Assembly (NCBI RefSeq): GCF_021245725.1
Contig: NZ_JAJGSX010000037.1
Location: 30,158-94,157, forward strand
Reading direction: 5' to 3'
Source: Pseudonocardia sp. TRM90224
Lineage (GTDB): Bacteria > Actinomycetota > Actinomycetes > Mycobacteriales > Pseudonocardiaceae
DNA: 64,000 nucleotides
In this document: piece by piece, positions 35,739-42,478 of the stretch
Layout of the letters: the number at the start of each line of letters is the position of its first letter
Numbering within the stretch: the first letter of the stretch is position 1
The notes under the pieces: model-generated
Told to the model about the DNA's origin: nothing
Databases searched by the model: none
The model's input: the letters and a program-made list of their open reading frames with translations, nothing else
Made by a program: the position numbers and the translations under genes

Positions 35739-35942
35739 GTGCTCATCATCTTCGGTTTCGGCAACAAGCAGAACAACCTCGGTCCCGGCGAAACACGGAC
35801 CTGTCCGCGATGCCACAACACGACACAGTGGGCGAGGATGCGGGAGTTCCGCCAGTTCACACTGTTCTTCGTGCCGGTCGCCCGGTGGAACCGCCGGCAG
35901 TTCGAGATGTGCGGCGTCTGCGGCGCTACCGTCGGGCTCTGA
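35739..35942 (+). CDS. Small zinc-ribbon protein
   Basis: A 67-residue protein with two Cys pairs (TCPRCHN and MCGVCGA) separated by about 30 residues, forming a rubredoxin-like zinc ribbon. The N-terminus LIIFGFGNKQ and the strand FTLFFVPVARW match the zinc_ribbon_15 family that is common in actinobacteria. The GTG at 35739 gives the family-typical start. It is cytoplasmic, of unknown role, and not obviously in an operon. Confidence 0.85.
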   Translation: MLIIFGFGNKQNNLGPGETRTCPRCHNTTQWARMREFRQFTLFFVPVARWNRRQFEMCGVCGATVGL

Positions 35943-36277
35943 GGCGATCAGCAGAGCCACCCCGGGCTACGAGTCCGCAGGCGACGCGCGCTCGGGAGCT
36001 GCGACAGCGGTACAGGCCCTTGACCGCGGTCCGGCGGGGTGTTGGCCGCTTCTGACACCCGCTGGCGGATCCCCCGGCGTGCTTCATCTGCATCGCCGGC
36101 CTTGCGCACCTCCGGAACCTCAGGTAGGAGCCGCATGACCGTCTCCGTGGTGATCGCCATCCTCTGTCGACGTCGTCGGCCCAGCGGGACGAGGGTGTGC
36201 GTGAGGACCGGCCAATGCGGGTAGGTGCCGGCGACCGCGGGTCGAACGGTCCGTCAGTATTGCTGCAGAAGGTACCG
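35943..36277. other. Gap without a recognised gene
   Basis: No reading frame in this stretch looks like a real protein on either strand. Codon use is arginine- and serine-heavy in every frame, as in noncoding high-GC DNA. No repeat or hairpin stands out. Confidence 0.4.
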
Positions 36278-36500
36278 GTGAGCGAGAGCATGCAGTCCCA
36301 CGATCATGTGGCAGTCGTGCACGATCATGAGCATTGGCACGTGACCCACATCTGCGACGAGTCGCGGCAGAGCTTCGAGCACCTCGTCTCGAAGTACAGC
36401 CACGTGCACGACCACGCTTCGGTCAGCCACGTCGACGGGAGCACACCGGCGAGGCCCCCATCCACGACCACGACGAGCCGGTCAACACCCATGGCGGGCG
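36278..36500 (+). pseudogene. Histidine/aspartate-rich small protein, frameshifted
   Basis: From a GTG at 36278 (AAGG upstream) the frame gives SHDHVAVVHDHEHWHVTHIC and then YSHVHDHASVSHV, followed by low-complexity threonine and serine. The next frame continues the pattern with GEAPIHDHDEPVNTHGG. One indel near 36440 restores a His-rich protein of about 70 residues. Such proteins occur in actinobacteria, and the His/Asp clusters suggest divalent metal binding. No transporter gene is adjacent. Confidence 0.5.
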
Positions 36501-36567
36501 CAGCACGGCGGCACGGCACCGTGACGGGCGGCCGGCTCGCCTCTGCCGGCGCGCCGAGAGGGGATTC

Positions 36568-36897
36568 GTGACCGCGGCCCGCCGCCCGCCGCATCTGCGA
36601 GTGGTGCACGCGCGCGCCAAGATGCGGCTCGTCGCGGTTCCCGGCCTCGGCCTGTCAGTGGACTGCCCAACTCGCACGCTGCGGCTGTTGCCTTCGGCTG
36701 CCGGGTCTGCCGCGGTCGCGCTGCCCGGTTTCGGCGTGTCGGCCGAGCCCGGCGAGCCGCTCGACCCCGCCGCTTCCGCGATGAAGCTGTAGCATCTGCT
36801 CGACGAGCTGGCGGCAGGGCCCGTAGCGTTGCTGGGCCATTCGGCGAGCTGCCAGGTCGTCGCCGAGGCGGCAGCGCAGGCGCCGGAACGGGTCACC
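36568..36897 (+). pseudogene. Alpha/beta hydrolase 5' part, stop-interrupted and truncated
   Basis: From GTG 36568 the frame reads MRLVAVPGLGLSVDCPTRT and ALPGFGVSAEPGEPLDP, then hits a TAG at 36790. The same frame continues with HLLDELAAGPVALLGHSASC, which contains the nucleophile elbow GHSASC of an alpha/beta hydrolase. At about 36897 the sequence switches to an IS630 transposase C-terminus. The gene is broken by both a nonsense codon and an insertion or recombination. Confidence 0.55.
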
Positions 36898-37070
36898 TGG
36901 TTCGGGATCATCGAACGACAGGCCATCCGCCGCGGCAGCTTCGGCTCCGTCCGCGAGCTCAACGCCAAGATCCGCGCCTTCATCACCGGCTGGAACGACC
37001 GCTGCCACCCGTTCGTCTGGACCAAGACCGCCGAACAAATCCTCGCGAACGCCAACCTCAGAAGACTTCA
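36898..37070 (+). pseudogene. IS630-family transposase C-terminal fragment
   Basis: The frame encodes WFGIIERQAIRRGSFGSV and AFITGWNDRCHPFVWTKTAE, followed by QILANANLRR. This is the C-terminal end of IS630-type DDE transposases, including the region of the last catalytic Glu (here in GIIERQ, by family analogy). Everything upstream of this block is missing. It is fused in frame to the decayed hydrolase. Confidence 0.75.
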
Positions 37071-37081
37071 GATTCAAGCCA

Positions 37082-37248
37082 CTAGGCCGTGTTTAGGAGT
37101 CAGCGTCGATGCTCTTCGTGATCCAGATCGTCGCTGGCAAGGCGCCGCCACGATCCGTCGTACCTGGCGTACCCGGTCGTGGCGGCAACGCCGCCAGCGG
37201 CGATCTGGGCGCGAAGAGCGCGATCAGGACTTTCTAAACGCGGCCTAG
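37082..37248. mobile_element. MITE-like 167-bp element with inverted ends
   Basis: The left end CTAGGCCGTGTTTAGGAG and the inverted right end CTAGGCCGCGTTTAGAAA pair over about 18 nt with four mismatches. The interior has no complete gene. CTAG at both tips could be terminal sequence or a duplicated CTAG target, as in some IS5-group elements. It lies immediately after the IS630 fragment. Confidence 0.45.
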
Positions 37249-37383
37249 CAGGCAATGTCCCCGTGACCCCGTACTACAATGACAACAGGGTCAACAAGAT
37301 CCACAACCCCGGGATCTCAGCCGGCGCCAACCGCGCCGTACTGACGTGAACCATCCCGAGTTCACCCAAACGGCGCAGAAATC

Positions 37384-37445
37384 CTGGAGCAGATCCTGAC
37401 CCCATACCCTCGTACTGTTTAGGCGTGCTCCAGGTTTGCTCCAGA
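37384..37445. promoter_or_regulatory. Clustered TGCTCCAG octamers (putative integrase arm sites, left)
   Basis: The octamer occurs at 37426 and 37438 in direct orientation (12-nt period) and inverted at 37384 (CTGGAGCA). The same core TGCTCCA recurs twice at 37731-37749, on the other side of the tRNA half-site, and once at 44577. This arrangement fits arm-type binding sites of a tyrosine integrase around an attachment core. Confidence 0.5.
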
Positions 37446-37467
37446 TGTCGACCTTCGAGCTGATTTC

Positions 37468-37517
37468 AAGATCAACTGAAGATCGACACCGAGCAGGGCG
37501 AAGATCGCTAGCGGCGA
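37468..37517. repeat. 50-bp dispersed repeat, copy 2
   Basis: It matches positions 14113-14162 with four substitutions over 50 nt. It lies between the left octamer cluster and the tRNA-Pro terminator. Confidence 0.75.
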
Positions 37518-37539
37518 CGTTTCCACTGGTAGAAATGCT

Positions 37540-37576
37540 GATGGGCGGCTCCCCCGTCGAGTGGGAACCGCCCATC
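37540..37576 (-). terminator. Hairpin terminator downstream of the tRNA-Pro half
   Basis: GATGGGCGG and CCGCCCATC form a perfect 9-bp stem around a 19-nt loop that contains a further TCCC/GGGA pairing. It begins 6 nt beyond the tRNA-Pro 3' end on the minus strand, the expected place for the native tRNA terminator. Confidence 0.6.
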
Positions 37577-37581
37577 ATGCC

Positions 37582-37623
37582 GTCGGGACGACAGGATTTG
37601 AACCTGCGACCCCTTGACCCCCA
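37582..37623 (-). other. tRNA-Pro(GGG) 3' half, attachment-site remnant 1
   Basis: Read on the minus strand the segment gives the anticodon loop CTGGGGG, the 3' anticodon stem TCAAG, a T-arm with GGTTCAAATCC, and the 3' acceptor strand. The 5' half (acceptor, D arm, CTTGA stem) is absent: the preceding bases are GACCGTA. A tRNA cut at the anticodon loop with only its 3' half left is the usual signature of a site where a tyrosine integrase inserted an element. The adjacent hairpin terminator suggests this is the chromosomal copy. Confidence 0.75.
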
Positions 37624-37729
37624 GTACGGTCAACGCTAAGCGCTGACCTGCGAAAACAGAGAATCCGCTGCTTGGCGCGGTGCAGTACGACACACCTCAG
37701 CGTCGTTCAGACCCACCTGGCGCAATGCC

Positions 37730-37750
37730 GTGCTCCACATTTGCTCCACC
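37730..37750. promoter_or_regulatory. Paired TGCTCCAC octamers (putative integrase arm sites, right)
   Basis: TGCTCCAC occurs at 37731 and 37742, 11 nt apart, about one helical turn. It mirrors the pair on the left of the attachment core. Confidence 0.45.
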
Positions 37751-38014
37751 CAAGCCCGCGTTCCGAGCGCAGGTCGTCGCGGAGCCGTCGAGCGTCGTCG
37801 AGGTGCGCAGCGAGTGGACCACACCATGACCACGGCATGCGCGCGCTCAACCCCGAGCACACGCCGCTGGCCACACTGCCGACGGCAGCACCAATGCGGT
37901 AGTGGAGGCGGACCCGAGCCCGGCCCGGCTGGCCAGTCAGATGGTTCCTGGGCGCGTCACCGAGGTGGGCGACGCCGAGCAGGTCGCGCGTCAGGTTCGG
38001 GACCACCTCACCGT

Positions 38015-38896
38015 TCAGTCGACGCAGCTGATCTGCGGAACTACCCGGACCGCCACCGTCTCGTCGTTCAGCACCACCACAGTCCATTCAGAGGCACCGG
38101 ACGGGTAGGACGCGGTGATCGTGATGGCAGCCCGGTTGGCCGGTTCGACCCCACCACCCACCACGAACATGCCCTCTGGGCATCGGACCGTGAGTGACTT
38201 CTGCGTCTGCGACGCGACGGTCTCGGCCGGCGGATTGGGACCGTGGGAGATCACCATCGTGTCGGCGCAGATCGCGAACGCGGAGGCGGTGATCGTCGTG
38301 GGGTTCCGGTTGATCACGCCGACACTCGGGCCGTGCCCTGCCGGATCGTGGGTGATCCCGACGGTGTGCGCGCGCACCCCAGCAGGAATGGCGAATCCTC
38401 CGCTCACCGCCTGCGCACGATTGGGGCAGAACTTGCCGAACGACTCACCGATTCCCGCATTCGGAGCGATCTCCTTGAACCGCGCAACAGTTCCGTGGCC
38501 GCCTGGCGCCGGTCCGCAGACCGAAACGGCCGTGAAGTTCCACCCGATCAGCGAGAAGTTCTCGACCCGGGCAGCCCATCCGGCCAGGCGACCAGCCGTC
38601 ATGACGGGTTCGGAACGGATGAGCGCGAGAGCCCCGGAGCTGGCGACGCTGTTGTTGGCCGAACCACCGCCCAGCACCACCGTTCCTTCCGGACAAACCG
38701 CGACCTCGGACTCGGACACCGAGCGTGGCTGCGCCAGGCGTGGGGCGCTCCAGACGACTGTGTAGGGACCGGCCTCGACGGCAGGCGATAGAAGCAGTGT
38801 CTGCTCGGCAGTCGCAGGAGCCGTGAGCAGGGCAAGTAGTACCGCAGCGGTCCCGACGACCGTCGAGACCCGATACCGCCATCGAGACATCTTCAT
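38015..38896 (-). CDS. Secreted three-repeat protein, unknown function
   Basis: A 293-residue protein with a clear Sec signal peptide (basic start, VVGTAAVLLALLTAPATA, cleavage near residue 30). The mature part contains three related units of about 75-85 residues. Each opens with a Cys block (AVCPEGTVVLGGGSAN, KFCPNRAQAVSGGFAIP, VRCPEGMFVVGGGVEP) and closes with a second Cys (VSVCGP, FAICAD, QISCVD). Each unit could therefore hold one disulfide. There is no lipobox or anchor, so it is probably released. The second Met is an alternative start. Function not recognised. Confidence 0.8.
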   Translation of the reverse strand: MKMSRWRYRVSTVVGTAAVLLALLTAPATAEQTLLLSPAVEAGPYTVVWSAPRLAQPRSVSESEVAVCPEGTVVLGGGSANNSVASSGALALIRSEPVMTAGRLAGWAARVENFSLIGWNFTAVSVCGPAPGGHGTVARFKEIAPNAGIGESFGKFCPNRAQAVSGGFAIPAGVRAHTVGITHDPAGHGPSVGVINRNPTTITASAFAICADTMVISHGPNPPAETVASQTQKSLTVRCPEGMFVVGGGVEPANRAAITITASYPSGASEWTVVVLNDETVAVRVVPQISCVD

Positions 38897-39022
38897 TTCA
38901 GCATCACAACTCCGCTTCCGACATCGAACTCGACGCGAGCGCGTCGCCCGCGCAGACGATGCCGTACCGGCATTGCACGCGCGTCTCGCGCGGCGACGCC
39001 GGACCGAGCAGTCGAGTGCGGT

Positions 39023-39568
39023 TCACCGACGAACCCACATGAGCACGACGCCCGACCGCGCCGATCGGGCACCCAGCCAGGCGGGTGCGATGAGCGATCC
39101 AACAAGCAGGCCGCCGAACAGCAGGACCGTCGCCAGATCACCAACCCGGCGGGCCGCCATGTGCAGCTGTCCGATTCGATCGAGCGTCACGTCGCGCGGA
39201 CCGAACAACGCCCGCAGCTCGGTCAGCGAGAACGCTCGGGAGACCTGCCGGCGGAGGCGTCCAGAATCAGTCCCCTGCGATACGTTGACCAGCACCGAGG
39301 CGACCCGTGGCTCCGGCGCCTTCCACACTTTCTCGGCGATGGCGACCGATGCGGCGCTGGAACGGATCGGCTCACCACGGCTCGATCGGACCTCGAGACA
39401 GTCGACAACCAACGTCCGTAGACCGTCGACATCCCGGCGCGTCACCTCCGGCCACACGCAGCCGGCCGCTGCCAACGCGTCCGGGACGACGCGGCTGACC
39501 GCGGATCCCACAGACATGAGCATCGAGAGCCCGATGAGTGCAACAACAACGACCAGCGTCCTGCGCAT
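39023..39568 (-). CDS. Membrane protein, unknown function
   Basis: A 181-residue protein. The ATG at 39568 starts directly before an N-terminal hydrophobic helix (LVVVVALIGLSMLMSVGSAV). A mainly polar middle domain follows, with two cysteines. A second membrane helix lies near the C-terminus (ATVLLFGGLLVGSLIAPAWL) and the protein ends with basic residues. A topology with the middle domain outside the cell is likely. It lies behind the secreted repeat protein's upstream region in the same direction, and the two may be related in role. No family is recognised. Confidence 0.7.
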   Translation of the reverse strand: MRRTLVVVVALIGLSMLMSVGSAVSRVVPDALAAAGCVWPEVTRRDVDGLRTLVVDCLEVRSSRGEPIRSSAASVAIAEKVWKAPEPRVASVLVNVSQGTDSGRLRRQVSRAFSLTELRALFGPRDVTLDRIGQLHMAARRVGDLATVLLFGGLLVGSLIAPAWLGARSARSGVVLMWVRR

Positions 39569-39681
39569 GCCGGCAGTGTCGATCGACCTCGACCGTCCCC
39601 ATCGGATTCGGCCGCCCGGCTGTGGACAAGTTCGCGCTTGCGAAGTCGCGAACAGGATGGACGCACGGGTGAAGCGAGATG

Positions 39682-39880
39682 TCAGGCTCCGCGGGACAGT
39701 CCGGCGAGCTCGGCCGCGACGGTTGCGCAACCCCACGAAAGGCTGACGCCGGCACCGCCGTGGCCGTAGTTGTGAACGACCGTTACGCCTCCAGGACCCG
39801 GCTCTGCAGCCAGCCGAACCGCGGTCCGGGTCGGCCGGAGGCCGACTCGAACTTCCAGCACCTCTGGCTGCGCGCTCACC
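39682..39880 (-). pseudogene. D-amino-acid oxidase C-terminal fragment
   Basis: The minus-strand frame reads EVRVGLRPTRTAVRL and then VVHNYGHGGAGVSLSWGCA, the strongly conserved C-terminal FAD-binding end of D-amino-acid oxidases (VGLRPxRxxVR, HNYGHGGxGxTLSWG). The remainder of the gene is missing. The frame instead starts inside the upstream region of a divergent hydrolase. It is a truncated relic. Confidence 0.7.
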
Positions 39881-39939
39881 CCAAGCGGCTGCACCGCTTT
39901 CTCAACGGCCTAGACACACCTGCGTCGTACATTCGTCTG

Positions 39940-40803
39940 ATGACGATCAGCAGCGTCCCCGTCGACGGTTTCCGGCTCGCCTACGACCGCACCGGAAGCG
40001 GCGGCCCTCCGGTCGTCGTGCTCCACGGCTGGCCGGGTGACCGCACCGACTTCGCGGACGTCGCCGCCCGGCTGGGCGCCGTCGCGGCCGACGTGATCGC
40101 CCCCGACCTACGCGGCTTCGGCGAGTCCGACAAGCACCTGGACGTCGACGTGTCCGCGTACGGCGCGGTGGGGCAGGCGCGCAGCGTGATCGGGCTGATG
40201 GACGAGCTCGGTGTCGAACGGGCGGTGCTGGCCGGCTACGACGTCGGCAGCCGCGTCGCGCAGGCCGTGGCGCGCGAGCACCCCGACCGGGTGACGGCCC
40301 TGGTTCTGACGCCTCCGCTGCCGGGCGTCGGCCGCCGCGTGCTCGACCCTGCCGTGCAGCGCGAGTTCTGGTATCAGCCCTTCCACCAGCTCGCGCTCGC
40401 CGAGGAGCTGATGGATGGCCGGGCAGATGCGGTGCGCGCCTACCTACGGCATTTCTGGACCCACTGGTCGGGCCCCAAGTTCGAGCCCTCCGCCGAGCGG
40501 CTGGACCACCTCACGCTGCGCTACGCGGCGCCGGGCGCGTTCACGGCGTCGATTGGCTGCTACCGCGCCGGCTCCACGACCGTCGCGCTCGCGCTGACCG
40601 AGCAGCCGCCGACCGACCCCATCACCGTGCCGACAACGGTGCTCTGGCCGGAGCACGACCCGCTCTTCCCGCGGGCGTGGGGCGATCGCATCGGCGAGTG
40701 GTTCTCGCGGGCGGACCTGCAGCCGGTGGACGGCATCGGTCACTTCTGCCCCGTGGAGGCGCCCGACGCCATGGCGGACGCGATCACCCACGCGCTGGCG
40801 TGA
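39940..40803 (+). CDS. Alpha/beta hydrolase, epoxide-hydrolase/dehalogenase type
   Basis: A 287-residue hydrolase. It has the oxyanion segment VVLHGWPGDRTDF, the block APDLRGFGESDK, and the nucleophile elbow AGYDVGSRVAQ. An Asp replaces Ser as nucleophile there, as in epoxide hydrolases, haloacetate dehalogenases and haloalkane dehalogenases. The acid site is WPEHDPLFP and the histidine is GIGHFCPVEAP. The cap domain contains FWTHWSGP. The ATG at 39940 starts the conserved core, and no ribosome site is evident. The stop overlaps the GTG of a decayed FAD oxidoreductase, so the two were once coupled. Confidence 0.9.
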   Translation: MTISSVPVDGFRLAYDRTGSGGPPVVVLHGWPGDRTDFADVAARLGAVAADVIAPDLRGFGESDKHLDVDVSAYGAVGQARSVIGLMDELGVERAVLAGYDVGSRVAQAVAREHPDRVTALVLTPPLPGVGRRVLDPAVQREFWYQPFHQLALAEELMDGRADAVRAYLRHFWTHWSGPKFEPSAERLDHLTLRYAAPGAFTASIGCYRAGSTTVALALTEQPPTDPITVPTTVLWPEHDPLFPRAWGDRIGEWFSRADLQPVDGIGHFCPVEAPDAMADAITHALA

Positions 40804-41200
40804 GCGTCCTGATCGGAGCCGCTGGGGCCGGGGTCGTCTGGCTGGCCACGACGGTCGCCCTGCTCCGCCGTGGCGTGGACGTCGCCTGCTTCGAGCGGAC
40901 CGGCGCGCCGATGACGGAGCGCTCGGCCGGGTCGTGGCAGATCTTCCGGCTCGCGCACGGCACACCTGAGCTGGTGCAGGCCGCGCGTGGGCCGGCCACG
41001 ACTGGCGTCCGCCGACGCGGGCACGCCGCTCGCGCACGCCAGCGGGTGTGTGGTGAGTGGGGCGGGCAACCCCGACTGGGCCGCGGCGATGACGGCGGCC
41101 CGGCGCGGCGGTCAAGGTCATCGGCGCGCTCGCCGGCGGTTCCGAACCGGCCTCCCCGCCTGCCCGCACTGCCGTTGAGCGGGTGCCTCTGGGCGCCACA
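40800..41200 (+). pseudogene. FAD-dependent amine/amino-acid oxidase, truncated and frameshifted
   Basis: The GTG at 40800 overlaps the hydrolase stop. The first 60 residues show a dinucleotide-binding fold (VLIGAAGAGVVWLATTVALL, then VDVACFERTG) and the sarcosine-oxidase-like block GSWQIFRLAHGTPELVQAA. After that a neighbouring frame carries the continuation (LASADAGTPLAHASGCVV, then GAGNPDWAAAM). The rest of the gene is absent, cut at the start of a repeated block at 41201. The canonical GAGxxG has gained an extra Ala (GAAGAG), so the frame may be damaged there as well. Confidence 0.72.
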
Positions 41201-41513
41201 GTTCAGTTAAGGAACCCGTCGAACGTCGGCTCGAAACTGAAGCGGGCCGGGCGGTCAGCGTCGGGCAGCGCCGACTCTGCACGCGCCGTCATGGGCCGCA
41301 ACGGCGGCGCCAAGTCGACGTCCTTCACCCCGACCTGCGACGGACCACCCGTCACCACCTCCGACGGGCCCTCGGAGGTGGCCGCATGCGCTCCGCACCC
41401 CGCCGACGGCGGCGCCGCCCATGGCCGCGCCACATCGAATACCTCGTCGCCGGTGCCCTGCTCACGGTGGTCATCGTCGACACCGCGTACATCATCGGGA
41501 CCGTCCTACACGC
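41201..41513. repeat. Ligase-5'/microprotein repeat, copy A
   Basis: This block starts with GTTCAGTTAAGGAACCCG and carries, on the minus strand, the first residues of an ATP-dependent DNA ligase and, on the plus strand, a small membrane protein gene. Copy B (61361-61701) has the same content with scattered substitutions and an extra ~40 nt in the intergenic part. Copy C (63866-63917) keeps only the ligase end. All copies begin at the same base. Confidence 0.8.
41203..41328 (-). pseudogene. DNA ligase N-terminal fragment, copy A (catalytic Lys lost)
   Basis: From a GTG at 41328 the frame encodes PPLRPMTARAESALPDADR and FSFEPTFDGFLN followed by a stop. This is the beginning of LigD/LigC-type ATP-dependent ligases, whose motif I is EPKxDG. 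The adenylated Lys is Thr here. The protein stops just after motif I, so it is inactive. Confidence 0.65.
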
Positions 41514-41529
41514 CCCCGGCCTGCTCTGA
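41386..41529 (+). CDS. Arg-rich one-TM microprotein, copy A
   Basis: A 47-residue protein with a strong ribosome site (GGAGGTG, 7 nt spacing) before ATG 41386. The N-terminus is strongly basic (MRSAPRRRRRRPWPRH). It is followed by one membrane helix (EYLVAGALLTVVIVDTAYII) and a short tail GTVLHAPGLL. A second copy at 61583 keeps the protein sequence while many third codon positions differ, which argues for selection on the protein. It is divergent from a ligase 5' fragment. Function unknown. Confidence 0.68.
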   Translation: MRSAPRRRRRRPWPRHIEYLVAGALLTVVIVDTAYIIGTVLHAPGLL

Positions 41530-41530
41530 T

Positions 41531-41671
41531 CAGAACAGCTTGGACAGCCACATGGATCCGGTGTCGAACGTCCTCAACGTCCTGTTGACCAATCTGCGGC
41601 GAAAGCTGCTGGCCCCCTTTGATAACAACCGTTCCCCAAGCCGGATACCTTATCGGTTGATCATCACTTAA
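41531..41671 (+). pseudogene. OmpR-type response regulator C-terminal remnant
   Basis: The frame shows DPVSNVLNVLLTNLRRKLLA and ends IPYRLIIT. This resembles the recognition-helix and wing end of OmpR/PhoB winged-helix domains (DP-SN-VDV-V--LRRK, ...GVGYRL). All upstream parts, receiver domain included, are missing. Confidence 0.6.
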
Positions 41672-41991
41672 TGCGTTCGAAGCCACTCCTCGATCAACGC
41701 GGTGGCCAGCCAGTGCCCTTCGGTCGACGCCATCTGTTCCGCGGACACACCGCGCCCGCCTTCGGAACGACGTCGCGGGTCCGCGCCACGCGCGAGAAGG
41801 TAGGCCGTCACGTCGACACACAACGGCTCACCTGACTGCACATGGCCGTCGATCTCGACGTCGATGGCATGATGCAGCAACGTCAATCCGTGATGCTCTT
41901 CGTGGATATCGGCCCCATGGTCCAGGAGGTCACGCAACGCGGGGAGGTCCCCCATCTCCACAGCCAGATGCACCGGTGTCATATCGGTCAT
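41668..41991 (-). CDS. Ankyrin-repeat protein
   Basis: A 107-residue protein made of about three ankyrin repeats: TPVHLAVEMGDLPALRDLLD, HGADIHEEHHGLTLLHHAID, AYLLARGADPRRRSEGG. The last helix pair (LATALIEEWLRTH) caps the stack. No signal peptide. Such solenoids bind other proteins. Small ankyrin proteins are also common immunity proteins in polymorphic toxin loci, and the next gene leftward-transcribed is Imm49-like, so an immunity role is a reasonable guess. The stop overlaps the end of a response-regulator relic. Confidence 0.85.
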   Translation of the reverse strand: MTDMTPVHLAVEMGDLPALRDLLDHGADIHEEHHGLTLLHHAIDVEIDGHVQSGEPLCVDVTAYLLARGADPRRRSEGGRGVSAEQMASTEGHWLATALIEEWLRTH

Positions 41992-42478
41992 GACCTGTCA
42001 GTGCCCTTCCGTCACATACACCTTGACACCGGGAAACTCCCGGTCGAACTGAGCGATGATCGAAGCACAAGAGTCGCGTACGGGGTATCTCTGTGTGCAA
42101 GTTGATCTGCCTCTACCCGTATATCCACGAAGGCGGCCCCTGTGCCGCCCGAACGATCAGCGTCGCCTGATCAGAACAATGGCGGCGGCGGGCGCCAGTT
42201 TGGATGCCGCGCACCGGCAGCCGGGGATACGGGAACGGGTACCGGCTCTGCGCTGGGCGAAGTGCCCCCTCCGCCTCGGAGAGCGTGCGCTCCTCGCCGC
42301 GATGGACGTTGCCGTCACGCATCAGTCAGTAGCCAGCGGAAACGCCGAGTTCCGTCGTCCCACCACACGAGGTCGATCACCGGGCCGTCGGCCATGCCGG
42401 CCAACGTAGCGAACGACAGCCTGTCGGACAGCGGGGCGGTTCGACGATCGAGCACCCGACCCGAGCAGGCCGCCTGCA
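41992..42478. other. Gap upstream of the ankyrin gene
   Basis: No convincing gene in 487 nt. Frames on both strands are proline/arginine-rich and match no family I know. The ankyrin promoter presumably lies at its left end. A toxin gene that would fit the neighbouring immunity-like proteins is not visible. Confidence 0.4.
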
